Of a stretch of 64,000 nt of DNA, positions 20,850 through 34,000 are shown in pieces; position 1 is the first letter of the stretch; each line of letters starts with the position of its first letter. The position numbers were made by a program, and so were the translations under genes. The stretch is from Diorhabda sublineata (Eukaryota; Arthropoda; Insecta; Coleoptera; Chrysomelidae). Location of the stretch: contig NC_079484.1 of assembly GCF_026230105.1 (NCBI RefSeq), forward strand, positions 3,611,805-3,675,804, in the 5' to 3' direction. A model generated the notes under the pieces. That model searched no databases. It was not told the DNA's origin and worked only from the letters and a program-made list of their open reading frames with translations.

Positions 20850-22365
20850 TGAAGTCTGCCTGCCTTCAAGTGGGGTTCGGATTAATGTTGAGTGGACTGT
20901 ATCATCATCCGAACTTGCCATTCCAATTTTTAGAATAATTTCAGTTGTTATGATCTAAAAATCAGATAAGCAGCAATCGGAATTAACGTTATGTAAATGA
21001 ACTAAAATAAAATAATAAAATTCTTGCGATTTCCAATAGAATTGGGACAACCTGTATTGAGTTTAAGTATGAGACATCATCAAAAAGTTGATTATAAAGA
21101 ATAGGGACAATTAACGAGAAACGGAGAAAAAACCTTGACAGAAAGTTGAATTCCATTTACTTAATTGAGCTCCCAAAATGAATTTTAAGAGAAACAGGAG
21201 AGACCAAGAGTTAATTCAACTTATTCTTCGAAGCTATGAAAACATTTTAAGCGGAATAATTTCACTCGATGAGATTATTAATGAGACAAAGATATTTTTG
21301 GTAATAAGTTCAATTAACACTAGACGTTAAATACGTGAGGAGCTTTTATTGGGTAGATGGTACAAAGAAATGATTAAATTTAAATAGAAAACATATCGAA
21401 AAACTTAAGAGATTGCTGAGAATTTTTATGAAGAAGCAAGGATAATAGATAATTTAGAAATAGGGATTGCAGAACTTCTGAATCATTAATTACACACAAC
21501 TCTATTTTTTACCTTCGAGGTGACTTTTATATTGTATTAAAGTCCTTGTATATATATGTATAACTTGATGGATGGCTTCAGTTATGTTGGTTGTGAAGAT
21601 TCTGTGGCTCTAATTAAGGATAAAGAAGGCCGGTACTAACTGATTTATAGACGTGGACGTTGAGGATCGAAATCATTCTCTGAGAAATTGTTGATGTCGT
21701 TAACCAATAGGAAGCATTTTTATTTTTGAATCTCATTTTGTCTCAAATTAGATCTATCATTCTAAAAATGTGGAAAGATGATTTTCTGATACCTCTTGTT
21801 GTGTTACCTCTTGGGTTAGATATTTTCTTTAGTTTGGTGGCATCTCAAAATGTACAGATTGGACCTTCTGTAAACCACATTTTTCTTCTTTTATATGAGA
21901 TCTTCTTCTTTCAAGGCTTGAAAGTATTAAAAAACAATTGATGGCGAAGTTTCTAGTGACATTAGCAAATACAAAAGATAAGATAGTACTGGACAAACAT
22001 ACTATACAAGATTAGTCTCTGATTCTTTTAAGAGTCCAATCGCTTTGGTTTTTTCTAAGTATTCGAGTGCGATAAATATGAAAATCGTGTATTGTTAAGA
22101 AAATATTGAAAGCTAAAAGCAACCGTGGTTGGAGATTTGACATTTCAAAATCTCAGTTCATTTACCTGAGTAGGATGTCGATGTTAAAATTATGGGACTC
22201 TCTTGAACTTTATGACGTTACCATACATTCAAAATCATCAGATTTATGAAAATTGTCGATTAGTACTACATGGATTAACCGAGATTCAAGTGGAATGTCG
22301 AGTAAACTTTCTTTTTACATGATAATTGAATAAAAAAAGTAAACATTGAAAACCTCTATAATGTT
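20850..22365. other. PDE9 intron 3 segment, mostly unassigned
   Basis: A broken plus-strand frame starting at ATG 21178 (MNFKRNRRDQELIQLILRSY..., stop after about 50 codons, then more open sequence to 21486) looks like old coding debris, but I do not recognise the family. The 71-codon frame at 21726-21941 has no signal either. Confidence 0.3.
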
Positions 22366-22700
22366 CACGACATGGGCCGTGAAGCCAGTCATGTCCGGTT
22401 GTAATGGAATTTAAAAATATGGCTAATTAGCGGCGGCCTTGATGTTTATTTATTAAAGCGGCGATTTTTTTTAGAGCTAATTTCTTTCTCAGGTTTTTCC
22501 TAGAATTTTTGAGAAATTAGATTTGGGTATATTGAGGAGTTTGTCTAGTTAGTTATATAATTAAAAGTCATTATGAACGAATGAAATAAATTATATAAGT
22601 TAGGTAAGTATTGGTGATAAGTTAATTATTATATAAGTTAGTTAAGTCTAGTTTAATACAATAACTTAGTATGTAGTACGTTTCCTATAGAAAAAAAAAA
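22366..22700 (+). repeat. Solo-LTR-like repeat, copy C
   Basis: Begins near GACATGGGCCGTGAAGCCAG, which matches GACATGGGCCGTGAGGCCGG in the 63.2-kb copy. It ends with TATATAAGTTAGTTAAGT, shared with all other copies. Central part diverged. Confidence 0.65.
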
Positions 22701-24190
22701 ACGTTATTTTATTAAGTGCTTAGCGGTCGAGCCTTGTCACGTGTAAAAATATAGAAAAGTTTAATAAGATCCTTCCATTATTATAATTTGAATTATCTCT
22801 TTTCGTAATATTACCACTAGTTTGTCTCGTTGTTTACGTTTGTAGGAGAATATGAGAAAACGTCAAGAAAGAACAAGACAAGAATTTGTATAAAAGGCAA
22901 AAAAATATTGATTCAATTGCCATCCAGACGGAGAAAATAATTTGGCCCAGAAAATGACTGAAAAGATAATAGGTATTATAGAAGTCAGTTTAGTTTATGA
23001 ACTGCTTCATAAAAATTTTATTTTATTCTCAAAACTGCTTCATATTCACAATGTGAAATAATACTTTTCATAATTATACAGACATAATAAAAACTATTAT
23101 ATATAAATATTGCCATCTTGAGATTTTGGAATAATTGTCGAAGTTCTGAAATGGACTAGGTAAGACCTAGGAGCACAATTGGGGAAAATTCTCGTTCAAT
23201 GGAAAGTACAAGAGTGTAGTGTGTTGCTCTTGGAGGTGGCCTGGTCTCATAACTTTGACGTAGACTGCGGCTACCGTCTTTGAGGACTTGATAGGTATTG
23301 ATTCCCCGTTGTTCCAGAGCTTTATGGTGTCAGGTCTATGCTTGGGTGAAGTTGGACCTGGCGAAGTAACTTACAAGAACTTTTTCTCCAGCTTGGATCT
23401 GTCTTGCTGGCTACAGTGCATCAGAAAAGAAATTCCTACTGTAGACAATGAATTTCTGTTTGCCGTCTTCTTAACGCTGAAGATGTATTTATGGGGTACT
23501 GAGTGGCCGTGTTTGGTTCGGCGGCAGGTGGCATGGAGTTTGTTTGGTTGTTGCTGAGGTCCTTATTCTGAGGGAAAAGTATCGGAGAAGAATTCTTCCC
23601 GGGTTTGTCTACCAGTCTGGTCCGTAGTCTTTTTTTTAGTCCTTGGACTCGTTTTTCCACCGTGTTGACCATCTGGTGGTTGGATCCAGGAATATTTTTA
23701 AGGCTTTATCTCTTTGTCTGTGATTATTGATTCCAGTTAGCCAGAATATTCCTCTTCTAGGAATTGGGCCACTGATTTGGCTTTATCTGATGTAGTGCAG
23801 CGATTTCCCAATGTCACAATATGTCTATTTTAGTTGAATGAATTTATGAGACAAAGCGTCTTCTGGGTGCTGCTTGTTTCCTGATGCAGTTCCTTTCTAA
23901 AATAGAGAAATTATGATGGAGAGATCAATTCATGTATTTAATTGCATTCTAAGAGCCCATTATAATCTCTGAAGACCTCACCAATTTTTTTCAGTACATA
24001 TCTTCTGAAATTTATTCATAGATCACTATATCTTTTCAGAAGTAGATTTATGTGGTGTATTGGAGTTGTTTTTACCAAATTTCATACCAGTAATCAACTT
24101 CTTTAGAGGGCGATAAAAGTTTTTCAAACTATTTTTATACAGCCCTTTTTTATCTGGTTTCTGTACTGAGAAATCTTCCCTGTAGCCGTT
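22701..24190. other. PDE9 intron 3 segment with possible degraded retroelement gag
   Basis: The stretch 23190-23900 is less AT-rich than its surroundings. On the minus strand it has a 78-codon frame rich in Pro, Asn and Arg (MPPAAEPNTATQYPINTSSA...), followed in another frame by KALEQRGINTYQVLKDGS. This resembles a LINE or LTR gag in composition, but I cannot assign it. Nothing else is seen. Confidence 0.35.
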
Positions 24191-24440
24191 TTTTCCTGGA
24201 TATAGTGGAATTTTAGAATTCGGTGAAGATGCGAGGCACTTTTGACATTCTTTTTAAAACCGCGGATGTTTTTATTATAGCAGGCGGTTTATTTACATTG
24301 TTTCTTTTGAATTATTTCTAGGAAGAGTCTGTGTAATGCAGTTTAGTTAGTTTATAATAAATAGTCACAGTGACAGACCGAAATAGAAAGTAATCGAAGA
24401 AGTTAAGTGATGAGTGGATTATATAAATGAAGTTTGAGGT
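24191..24440 (+). repeat. Solo-LTR-like repeat, copy D (short)
   Basis: Shares TTAGAATTCGG, AGCAGGCGGTTTATTTACAT, AATAGTCACAGTGA, ACCGAAATAGAAAGTAATCG and GGATTATATAAAT with copy A in order. Truncated at both ends. Confidence 0.7.
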
Positions 24441-27400
24441 ATTGATAGGATTTTTCTATTGTTTGAGTTGTATTCAATGATATTTTTGTAGATATTAGCG
24501 AAGTGATTCGTCCATGCTTGTTTGGTTGTGTATCGGTTCTTTTTTATTAAAATTTTTGTAAATTTTGTAGCCTCATTTTTATTTAGCTTCAAATATATAC
24601 ATTGGGAAGACTTATCGTCTACTGATGAATTATTACATTGATTAACTTTTCATGGAATTCAACTAAGAATACTTATTTCCACTTTATCAAAAAAAATAAT
24701 GATGTTTTGTTCTCCCAGGACTTCAGAATACATTATAGAAATTAAACAAGTTTGTTTGCTTTCTCTTTATATACATACTATTAATGACGGGACCCTCGCG
24801 GCTCGAAATTATGTAAACGAGGAAGGGAAAGTTTGCTTATAACTTACCATACACGTATCCTTTGCTTTCAAGATCTACCAGGTTTTATGAAACAATTAAT
24901 GCATTGAATTCAAGTTGTGTATGTGTATTGTGTATGTATAGAAACTCATAATCTGATGAATCGTTTTATTGTGAAAGAATTTTCGGAATAAAAAGTGTTT
25001 CATATCAAAAACCTTTGACTGAACAATAAACAAACACATTTTCAAATCCATAGAAACAAATCGTTAGTTTTAGAGAGAAATAATTTTAAATTGTTTCATA
25101 TCAGTAATTTCTCGTTAATTTAGACATAGGGCTCTAGAATATAAGATTATATTTTGTTGCTTTGGTGAAATATTCGAATTAAAACTGTTGATTATTTGAT
25201 TTTTAGTTATTTATTTCATCCTAATTCAAATTACTGAGCGGTGTATGGCTGTTTATTTTGTGGATATTGATTTTTAGTCGTTCAATTCGTCGAAAGGTTG
25301 TTTTGGGGAGTGATTTTTGAGCTGGTGTTTTTGAAATTGAGCTATTGTTGCACCTGGTTAGATTGTCGTCATGACCCGATTTTGCTCAAAAAGTCTGATG
25401 CCAACTTCATATTTTCCTTCTGATTGTCAACCGATGTGGAATTTTTCATTATGGATTTGATTATAAATTTTTAAATTTGGCTCCAAATTTTAATTTTGCG
25501 GACATCCAAGAAGAAGTAGATATAAGTTCCCTTCGTTAAAATGGAAGGTAAGATCCTTTTTTTTTGTAAAAGGTTCTAATTACTGTCTTATGAACTAGAT
25601 TAGGCTCCAAATTATAGACTACCCTTTTTATTGCATTCAGGAAATGTTAAAAATTTAGTTATAAATTATTTCTTTCAGTAGTTTATAAATTTTTCACAGA
25701 TTGTATTTTGTACATTTTTCTTTTTAATTTAATTAGGGACCTAGTTTTAGACATAGGACCTTTATTGGGGTTTTAATTTGGATTTAACGTCAAACTTTGA
25801 CTCGTGGAACTACCAAGTCCGTGACGATTGACTGAATGAACTTCTTTGGTTTCTGGCATTACACGGATGTGGTCCTGTTTGTATTCTCCTGATAAGTAGG
25901 GAGTCTCATGTGTTGTTAAAGGTCAAATCAACGCTTATTACTTTTTTATGGAAAATTTATTTAATTATTTCCTGTAAACCAAAACTTTTTTTAACCTGTT
26001 TTTTTCATTATTTCAAATATAAATCATTGTATTTTGTTTTCGACAAGTATTTTCATTTCTAACCTCAATACCTCAACCTATTTTTATACTTTTCTCGGTT
26101 TAGGTTAAAAAACTGAGTGGCGCCCCATTTGGAACTTGAAAATTGAAAACATACAAAATTTCTGTACATATTGAACGCAGCAAAATATTGCAACGAACCC
26201 TGACAACACACATTAACATGATGAGCTTAATCAGGTTACAATATGTAAGTTCATATTCGATTTTTGACCATATAGACCTATAGTTTAGGATTATTTGAGA
26301 CAAAACTTCTTTAGATTGGAAATTTTGAAGAATGAAGATTATTTACAGCAGATGTTTTAGAGTTTTCCGCTCGTAAGTACATTACGTTCCAAATTCTACG
26401 GATTTTGGTGGTGTACTATTGGAAGTCAAATCTACCGACAAAAATTTCCGTAGATTCTTGTTGAGTCTCAAGTGGTGGTTCACTTGGACCTCTTTGGGAA
26501 TCTCTTAGAAAACTAATCTTCAAGAGACGAAGTTTCCTAGTTATTTTCCTTAATAATTTACACGTGCAGCCACCAAAAATGAAATTTTTTGAAATTATGG
26601 TGAATTCGAAGGTAGAGAAAAGTGATAGGGTTCTAAAATAAATTAAATCTGTAAATTGGATATGAAATAACAAATTTTCATGTAAGAGAAAGTACTAGAT
26701 TAATTCGTAATTGCGTATGACATCGATGTACTAATATATTTTTTAAAATTTTGGTGGGTGTTTACTCGCATTCGCCATAATATGTATAAATCTCGAAATA
26801 ATTTAGTTTCGGTAGTTTTGAGGCTTTCTCCGTAATTTTAAACGGTAGTTAGGTTAATTTAAGATGGTTTGAGAATATTCAATTATTAAATCAACATAAT
26901 AATAACAATATATCACTTTAGCTCTAATGAATATCTTTCCGAATTTTTACCAAAAAAGTATCGAAAAAAAACGACTTCTGGATTGCAACGATACTTGTAA
27001 AAAGAAAAATCATGTTGACCATAATTAGATACAAAGAAAGTTAATATTATCTGGCAATCATTAATGTTTAATGATCACAAAAAAAGAGGAAAGGACAAGA
27101 AAGGAATATACCTATTAATATACCAAGTTCACGAGATCATCAGGTGCTGAAGAAGCAATCCACGAGGATGGTTTCAGCTACTACTCAAATCTACTTGGAA
27201 GTATTGTACACTTATATTTTTCAATTGCATTTTTGAATATCGCAGAACTGGAACTTGTGTTTGTTAGCTATTATCTGCTTTCCTCCTATGAGTTCACTGG
27301 CGAAGATGCAGTTAAATAATTGATTTAATGATATTTATAAAGATTAACATCTAATTTTATTGTTTTCTTTATCACTTAGTGTATTGATTTCAATCATCTA

Positions 27401-27655
27401 CAATGGGGAAATATACGAAAATCTACATTCATCTTTGTTTCACAAAAATTTCACATGATAAGAAATGAAAATGCCGGTCCCGCATTTCAATTTCAGAGGA
27501 ATGTTTGCACATTTTTCTGTAGCAGTGCTTCCTAATCTTGTATAGATCCGAAAAAGCTTTGATTTCTTTGTTGGAAAGAGGAAGATGTATACGAAAAATT
27601 GTGAATCAATCCGAAAACAATCTAGAATTGGATGTAAACAGTATTAACATTATCG
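24441..27655. other. PDE9 intron 3 segment, no gene seen
   Basis: Long AT-rich stretch with only short unrelated open frames (for example 26100-26303 and 26416-26673, minus) and no recognisable motif. GC content rises slightly at 25780-25900 without a coding signal. Confidence 0.4.
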
Positions 27656-27659
27656 ATGC

Positions 27660-27800
27660 ATCTGAATGTTCTTGATTTTAGGTTTCTTTTGTTTTAAAAT
27701 TAGTTTTTTTTGATAATTCAACTTTCTTTTAAAAATTATCAAGAAAAACTTATTTTAAAAGGTCTAAGAAATAAGAAATTAGAGAAATTAACATTATTCT
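27660..27800. repeat. Penelope-associated inverted terminal sequence
   Basis: TTTTAAAATTAGTTTTTTTT with GATAATT (27692-27718) is followed by an inverted copy, AATTATCAAGAAAAACTTAT with TTTAAAA (to about 27762). Then comes AAGGTCTAAGAAATAAG, which also follows the related sequence at 44330-44440 beside the Penelope-like element. The same block occurs reversed at 51640-51740. Junctions of this kind fit the terminal repeats of Penelope-like elements. Confidence 0.6.
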
Positions 27801-28090
27801 AATACAGCAAAGTCTCTGAGACAATATTTATATCAACTTTCACCTAGTTTAGTATAAGAGAGGCTTTTGGTTTATTTTACCAATATTTTGAAAACTAAAC
27901 TATGATAGAAAAATACCTGTAGCGTCTCCAGTTCCGTTTAAGTCTGTAATAACGTTATTGAGAGGTTTGGGAAATCAAGAAATGAAGTGCGTTCATCCCA
28001 AAATGGATTTATTTTCAATTTTGAGAGATGATTGATCAATTGGAAGTGAAACAAACAATATACCTTAGAATAACTTCGAATGAAACTCAC

Positions 28091-28307
28091 CAAGCCAGCT
28101 CAAACTTTCTGTAGTTTCCAGTTTTTCTTTAAAAGCTTCAACTTCCTTTTGAAGCTCTTCAACTGTAGGGGGTAATGGTAGTTCCCATCGAAGTTGTCTT
28201 TCTATGGCCGATACCCTTTCTTCGAGGGCTTTTAGATCGGCTCCGGTGGATTCTTGAAGCATTGCTAAACCGTTGGCGGCGACTACTTGCAAAGAATACC
28301 GAGTCTC
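28091..28307 (-). CDS. PDE9: PDE9 exon 3 (N-terminal region and coiled-coil linker)
   Basis: Residues 70-142. The acceptor has a long poly-T run then gtag, and the donor is GTGAGT. It starts in phase 0 with ETRYSLQVVAANGLAMLQES, continuing the PDE9 N-terminal fold. It then has ADLKALEERVSAIERQLRWE and VEELQKEVEAFKEKLETTES, two heptad-like stretches predicted to form helices, which could support dimer formation. Ends in G of Gly142. Confidence 0.93.
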
Positions 28308-29101
28308 CTACAAAAAAAAATTACAATTGATTGAATTAACAAGATAAAATATTCTAGTTTATTATGTCCCATTGCGACTGCCGAATGTATTTCGATCCTT
28401 CAGGTATATAGAGTACACTTGAACTTGAAAATGGGGTACGAACTAATGTATTAACATTGGTGGATAGCAAAATCAAAGGAAAACATCAGTTTTTGATTCT
28501 TGTGAGATAATTAGAATTATTTTTAATTTTAGTAAATGCATCAAAATCGTTCATGAAGCAAACAAGTTTTAAGAATGATTCTTGATTCTTTTGTGATCTT
28601 TAAAACAGCCAAAAAGGGGTTAGATTAGGTTTCTAGATATTTTCTCCACCTTGTGACTGTATTATTTAAGGGTGAACTGAGTCATCATTCTAAGAATCAT
28701 TTAATACTGATTTTTTTTTGATAAAAAAAGATTTTCAAGACATATGGAGTCATGATTTGATTAAGAAACAAATAGACATTTTTTTAAATCAGTAGAAAGT
28801 TCTTATTTTGACTTATTTCAATATTTCCGTTAATAAAATTCTCATTTCTCGTGGTGTGATATACTAGATGCTTCGAAATGCTGAGCAGATCAGTTGATCG
28901 AATCGATTTGGAGAAAAAGTTTCATCATTGGGCTCTTTAACGGTCGGGTACAGTGGCAATTAGCTAATCGTTTGTTAAAAAATTGAGTTTAGGGTTAATA
29001 TCTTTCTAACTAAGAAATTCACAACATTTTGAGACATAGGTGTTTCAGTGATTCAATAACGAAGTACCAAACTTATGCAGATTCTAAATTGGAGTACTTA
29101 C
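28308..29101. other. PDE9 intron 2; nothing else seen
   Basis: AT-rich intron between exons 2 and 3 without recognisable repeats or coding sequence. Confidence 0.55.
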
Positions 29102-29208
29102 TGGAGAATTAGAAGGTAGTTCAGCAGAAATATTCAATAATTGTCCATCGATATTGTACAATTTTAGAATATCTCGTGGTCCCGCCTCTGCAGCAGATCT
29201 GAATAAAT
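29102..29208 (-). CDS. PDE9: PDE9 exon 2 (N-terminal region)
   Basis: Residues 34-69. The acceptor is cttgttccag and the donor is GTAAGT. The first two bases complete Asp34. DLFRSAAEAGPRDILKLYNI and DGQLLNISAELPSNSP align with the human PDE9A N-terminal stretch DLFCIATGLPRNTTISLL...VSIDPTMPANSE. It is a short exon, supported by homology and by phase on both sides. Confidence 0.94.
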
Positions 29209-31050
29209 CTGGAACAAGACAAATCTCGTTAGATCAAATAAAATTGAATTTACACTCACTGTATAAATGTTTATGGAAATTTTGATTTAGTTATTGTCTT
29301 CCTGAGCTCTATAATAAACAGTAGAGCTAGTTTTGGTACAGTTTATGTTTCAAGATATTCCTTACATAACCTGAAAGTTTTCAATTAATTGATTGATATT
29401 CTTAGTAAGTTCTATTCTGTATATTGACTAAAAATAATCAAATAACATAAAATTTAACCCTGTATCCATCAATGTATAAGTTTCGAGTACCTCACTTGAA
29501 AAATTGCCAATCAATGAAAGGAGTTTTCTCGCCGTGATCGAATATGAAAAATGGTTTTAACTCAGGTACGGATAAGACTTCTGAAGTTTTGATTGATAAA
29601 ACTTCAATAGATATTTCCAGATACCTCTATATGTAATAATAATTTCAAAAATTCAGAATTATGGAACTTAATATCCATCAAGACAAAATTTTGTATTAAT
29701 TATCACAAACTTAGTGTTGGAATGGTGTTTACGAATCTACAAACTGTTCTTAAATTCGAATTTGCTACTAGTGCTAGAAACCCAGTCTGGAAGTTTAATT
29801 TAGACGATAAGCGAATGCAGATTTCGAACCACTTGACAATTACCGTGTTGATAGATTAAGCATTCGAATGAGATCCAAGAGCAAACTATTTAATTGAAAA
29901 TCTTGATGTTGAGGGTGCGGATTTCAAATTTAATGAATCCTCCTTTTATTTATAATTTTATCTACTTCAATATATGTTCAAAAAACATAAAAGCAGCTGA
30001 ATTTTTAGTGTTTTTTCCTTCTTCAACGTATTGTCAATTTCCGCAATAACAATTTCCAATAATTATTTTTGAGAATTATAACTTTCTGAAGTAATTGTTA
30101 ATAAAATCATCTAAAATGGAAATATTAAGATATTTCGGTACTAATATTGAAATTATCGTAACTAGATTCAAGTTTTTTCATGGTTCATATCCATAGTTTG
30201 GAAAATCAGTCTCATCTTTTCACTATGAGGTAGTAAACGCAAAGAATGGGGTAGGATTTGATCTACAAATTAACCCAGTATTCGTAGATTCTAAGAAGTC
30301 TTACCAAAATGACATTGGAATATACAAAAACGAAGATAAGGGCCAACCAAATTATATGAAAACGTTTCCAGATCAATAAACAGCAGTGACAGTGAATCTA
30401 AGAGTCAACAAGTTCATGATAATGACAACACAGCAGAGAAAAGCAACAACGGGAAGTTTTTCAATACAGCCGACCAAAGAAAAAGTGTAGAACTTAGAAA
30501 AGTTGAAAGTTCGAAGACTGAATGCGATAATACGTTTCAAAAAAGTGACCAACAGTAAACTACGGTGGCTAAAGGTGGAAAAGAAAATTATGGCCGAGAA
30601 GAACTAAAAGAATTCATTAATTGAATAATAAGAATAAAATAAAAGAAGTTGGTGGTTGTGCTACATACAAAGAATACCAGATTTGAGAGCAACAAAAATG
30701 AATGATGGACATAGACCAAGGAGGAACCAGAAAAAAGGAATACCAAGGAAATGATGATACACAGGGGTAATTAATTATCCAATTATAATTAAAATTCGCT
30801 ATACGAAATTCTACATAAGACTCGGAATTTGAATTTTTCCCATTTCTTTCAAGAAAATCTGGTCCCACTGAATGATTATCTAGGTTGGTACTTATGTAGT
30901 GTTTGAACTCGAAAGTCCCACAATTTTTGCGGATTTTTTTTGTCCTGCTGACCTTTTAAACGAGTGATGAACATAGAAACATTTGGGGGTGATGAATTAT
31001 TGTAAGCAAAAAGAGAAATGATAATGCCTGCTAAAGAAAACGTTTTTGTT
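29209..31050. other. PDE9 intron 1, proximal part; no gene seen
   Basis: AT-rich sequence. A broken basic frame at about 30430-30620 (plus) is unassigned. No terminal repeats were seen before the element that starts at 31055. Confidence 0.4.
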
Positions 31051-31054
31051 ATAA

Positions 31055-34000
31055 GGGGCACACCTAGTGTGAAATTTTCAAACAATCGTTTCAATATTTA
31101 GATAGGTTATACCTTTAAAAATAACATACTAAAATTTTAAACCGATATCTTGAATAGTTTTTGAGTTACAGCCACTTAAAAGAGTAGCCGCTCGGCAGTT
31201 AGATAGTTGCATTGGCTACATACCTGAGGTATTTGGGTATTTTTTTCGTTTACTGCCACGTCACGTATTTTCGGAGCCAGATAAGTATTATTTTAATCTA
31301 TTTATAACAGTGAAAATGATTTTCAAACGCGTTTTTCTCGAGACAGAATTTTTCGAATTTGCTGGAGTGATTACTCGGAGACATCGCTATCAAATTTGTT
31401 TTGCATCTTCTCTATATAGTTCTCCATACGATTACCCTTCAGTTTTTTGTTCTGATCAAAAATCGAATTTCAGCAGGCAATTTTGTGAAACAGTGAAAAC
31501 GATTTTCAAACGCGTTTTTCTCGAGACAGAATTTTTCGAATTTGCTGGAGTGATTACTCGGAGACATCGCTATCAAATTTGTTTTGCGTCTTCTCTATAT
31601 AGTTCTCCATACGATGACCCTCCAGTTTTTTGTTCTGATCAAAAATCGAATTTCAGCAGGCAATTTTGTGAAACAGTGAAAACGATTTTCAAACGCGTTT
31701 TTCTCGAGACAGAATTTTTCGAATTTGCTGGAGTGATTACTCGGAGACATCGCTATCAAATTTGTTTTGCGTCTTCTCTATATAGTTCTCCATACGATGA
31801 CCCTCCAGTTTTTTGTTCTGATCAAAAATCGAATTTCAGCAGGCAATTTTGTGAAACAGTGAAAACGATTTTCAAACGCGTTTTTCTCGAGACAGAATTT
31901 TTCGAATTTGCTGGAGTGATTACTCGGAGACATCGCTATCAAATTTGTTTTGCGTCTTCTCTATATAGTTCTCCATACGATTACCCTTCAGTTTTTTGTT
32001 CTGATCAAAAATCGAATTTCAGCAGGCAATTTTGTGAAACAGTGAAAACGATTTTCAAACGCGTTTTTCTCGAGACAGAATTTTTCGAATTTGCTGGAGT
32101 GATTACTCGGAGACATCGCTATCAAATTTGTTTTGCGTCTTCTCTATATAGTTCTCCATACGATGACCCTCCAGTTTTTTGTTCTGATCAAAAATCGAAT
32201 TTCAGCAGGCAATTTTGTGAAACAGTGAAAACGATTTTCAAACGCGTTTTTCTCGAGACAGAATTTTTCGAATTTGCTGGAGTGATTACTCGGAGACATC
32301 GCTATCAAATTTGTTTTGCGTCTTCTCTATATAGTTCTCCATACGATGACCCTCCAGTTTTTTGTTCTGATCAAAAATCGAATTTCAGCAGGCAATTTTG
32401 TGAAACAGTGAAAACGATTTTCAAACGCGTTTTTCTCGAGACAGAATTTTTCGAATTTGCTGGAGTGATTACTCGGAGACATCGCTATCAAATTTGTTTT
32501 GCGTCTTCTCTATATAGTTCTCCATACGATTACCCTTCAGTTTTTTGTTCTGATCAAAAATCGAATTTCAGCAGGCAATTTTGTGAAACAGTGAAAACGA
32601 TTTTCAAACGCGTTTTTCTCGAGACAGAATTTTTCGAATTTGCTGGAGTGATTACTCGGAGACATCGCTATCAAATTTGTTTTGCGTCTTCTCTATATAG
32701 TTCTCCATACGATGACCCTCCAGTTTTTTGTTCTGATCAAAAATCGAATTTCAGCAGGCAATTTTGTGAAACAGTGAAAACGATTTTCAAACGCGTTTTT
32801 CTCGAGACAGAATTTTTCGAATTTGCTGGAGTGATTACTCGGAGACATCGCTATCAAATTTGTTTTGCGTCTTCTCTATATAGTTCTCCATACGATGACC
32901 CTCCAGTTTTTTGTTCTGATCAAAAATCGAATTTCAGCAGGCAATTTTGTGAAACAGTGAAAACGATTTTCAAACGCGTTTTTCTCGAGACAGAATTTTT
33001 CGAATTTGCTGGAGTGATTACTCGGAGACATCGCTATCAAATTTGTTTTGCGTCTTCTCTATATAGTTCTCCATACGATGACCCTCCAGTTTTTTGTTCT
33101 GATCAAAAATCGAATTTCAGCAGGCAATTTTGTGAAACAGTGAAAACGATTTTCAAACGCGTTTTTCTCGAGACAGAATTTTTCGAATTTGCTGGAGTGA
33201 TTACTCGGAGACATCGCTATCAAATTTGTTTTGCATCTTCTCTATATAGTTCTCCATACGATTACCCTTCAGTTTTTTGTTCTGATCAAAAATCGAATTT
33301 CAGCAGGCAATTTTGTGAAACAGTGAAAACGATTTTCAAACGCGTTTTTCTCGAGACAGAATTTTTCGAATTTGCTGGAGTGATTACTCGGAGACATCGC
33401 TATCAAATTTGTTTTGCGTCTTCTCTATATAGTTCTCCATACGATTACCCTCCAGTTTTTTGTTCTGATCAAAAATCGAATTTCAGCAGGCAATTTTGTG
33501 AAACAGTGAAAACGATTTTCAAACGCATTTTTCTCGAGACAGAATTTTTCGAATTTGCTGGAGTGATTACTCGGAGACATCGCTATCAAATTTGTTTTGC
33601 GTCTTCTCTATATAGTTCTCCATACGATGACCCTCCAGTTTTTTGTTCTGATCAAAAATCGAATTTCAGCAGGCAATTTTGTGAAACAGTGAAAACGATT
33701 TTCAAACGCGTTTTTCTCGAGACAGAATTTTTCGAATTTGCTGGAGTGATTACTCGGAGACATCGCTATCAAATTTGTTTTGCATCTTCTCTATATAGTT
33801 CTCCATACGATTACCCTTCAGTTTTTTGTTCTGATCAAAAATCGAATTTCAGCAGGCAATTTTGTGAAACAGTGAAAACGATTTTCAAACGCGTTTTTCT
33901 CGAGACAGAATTTTTCGAATTTGCTGGAGTGATTACTCGGAGACATCGCTATCAAATTTGTTTTGCATCTTCTCTATATAGTTCTCCATACGATTACCCT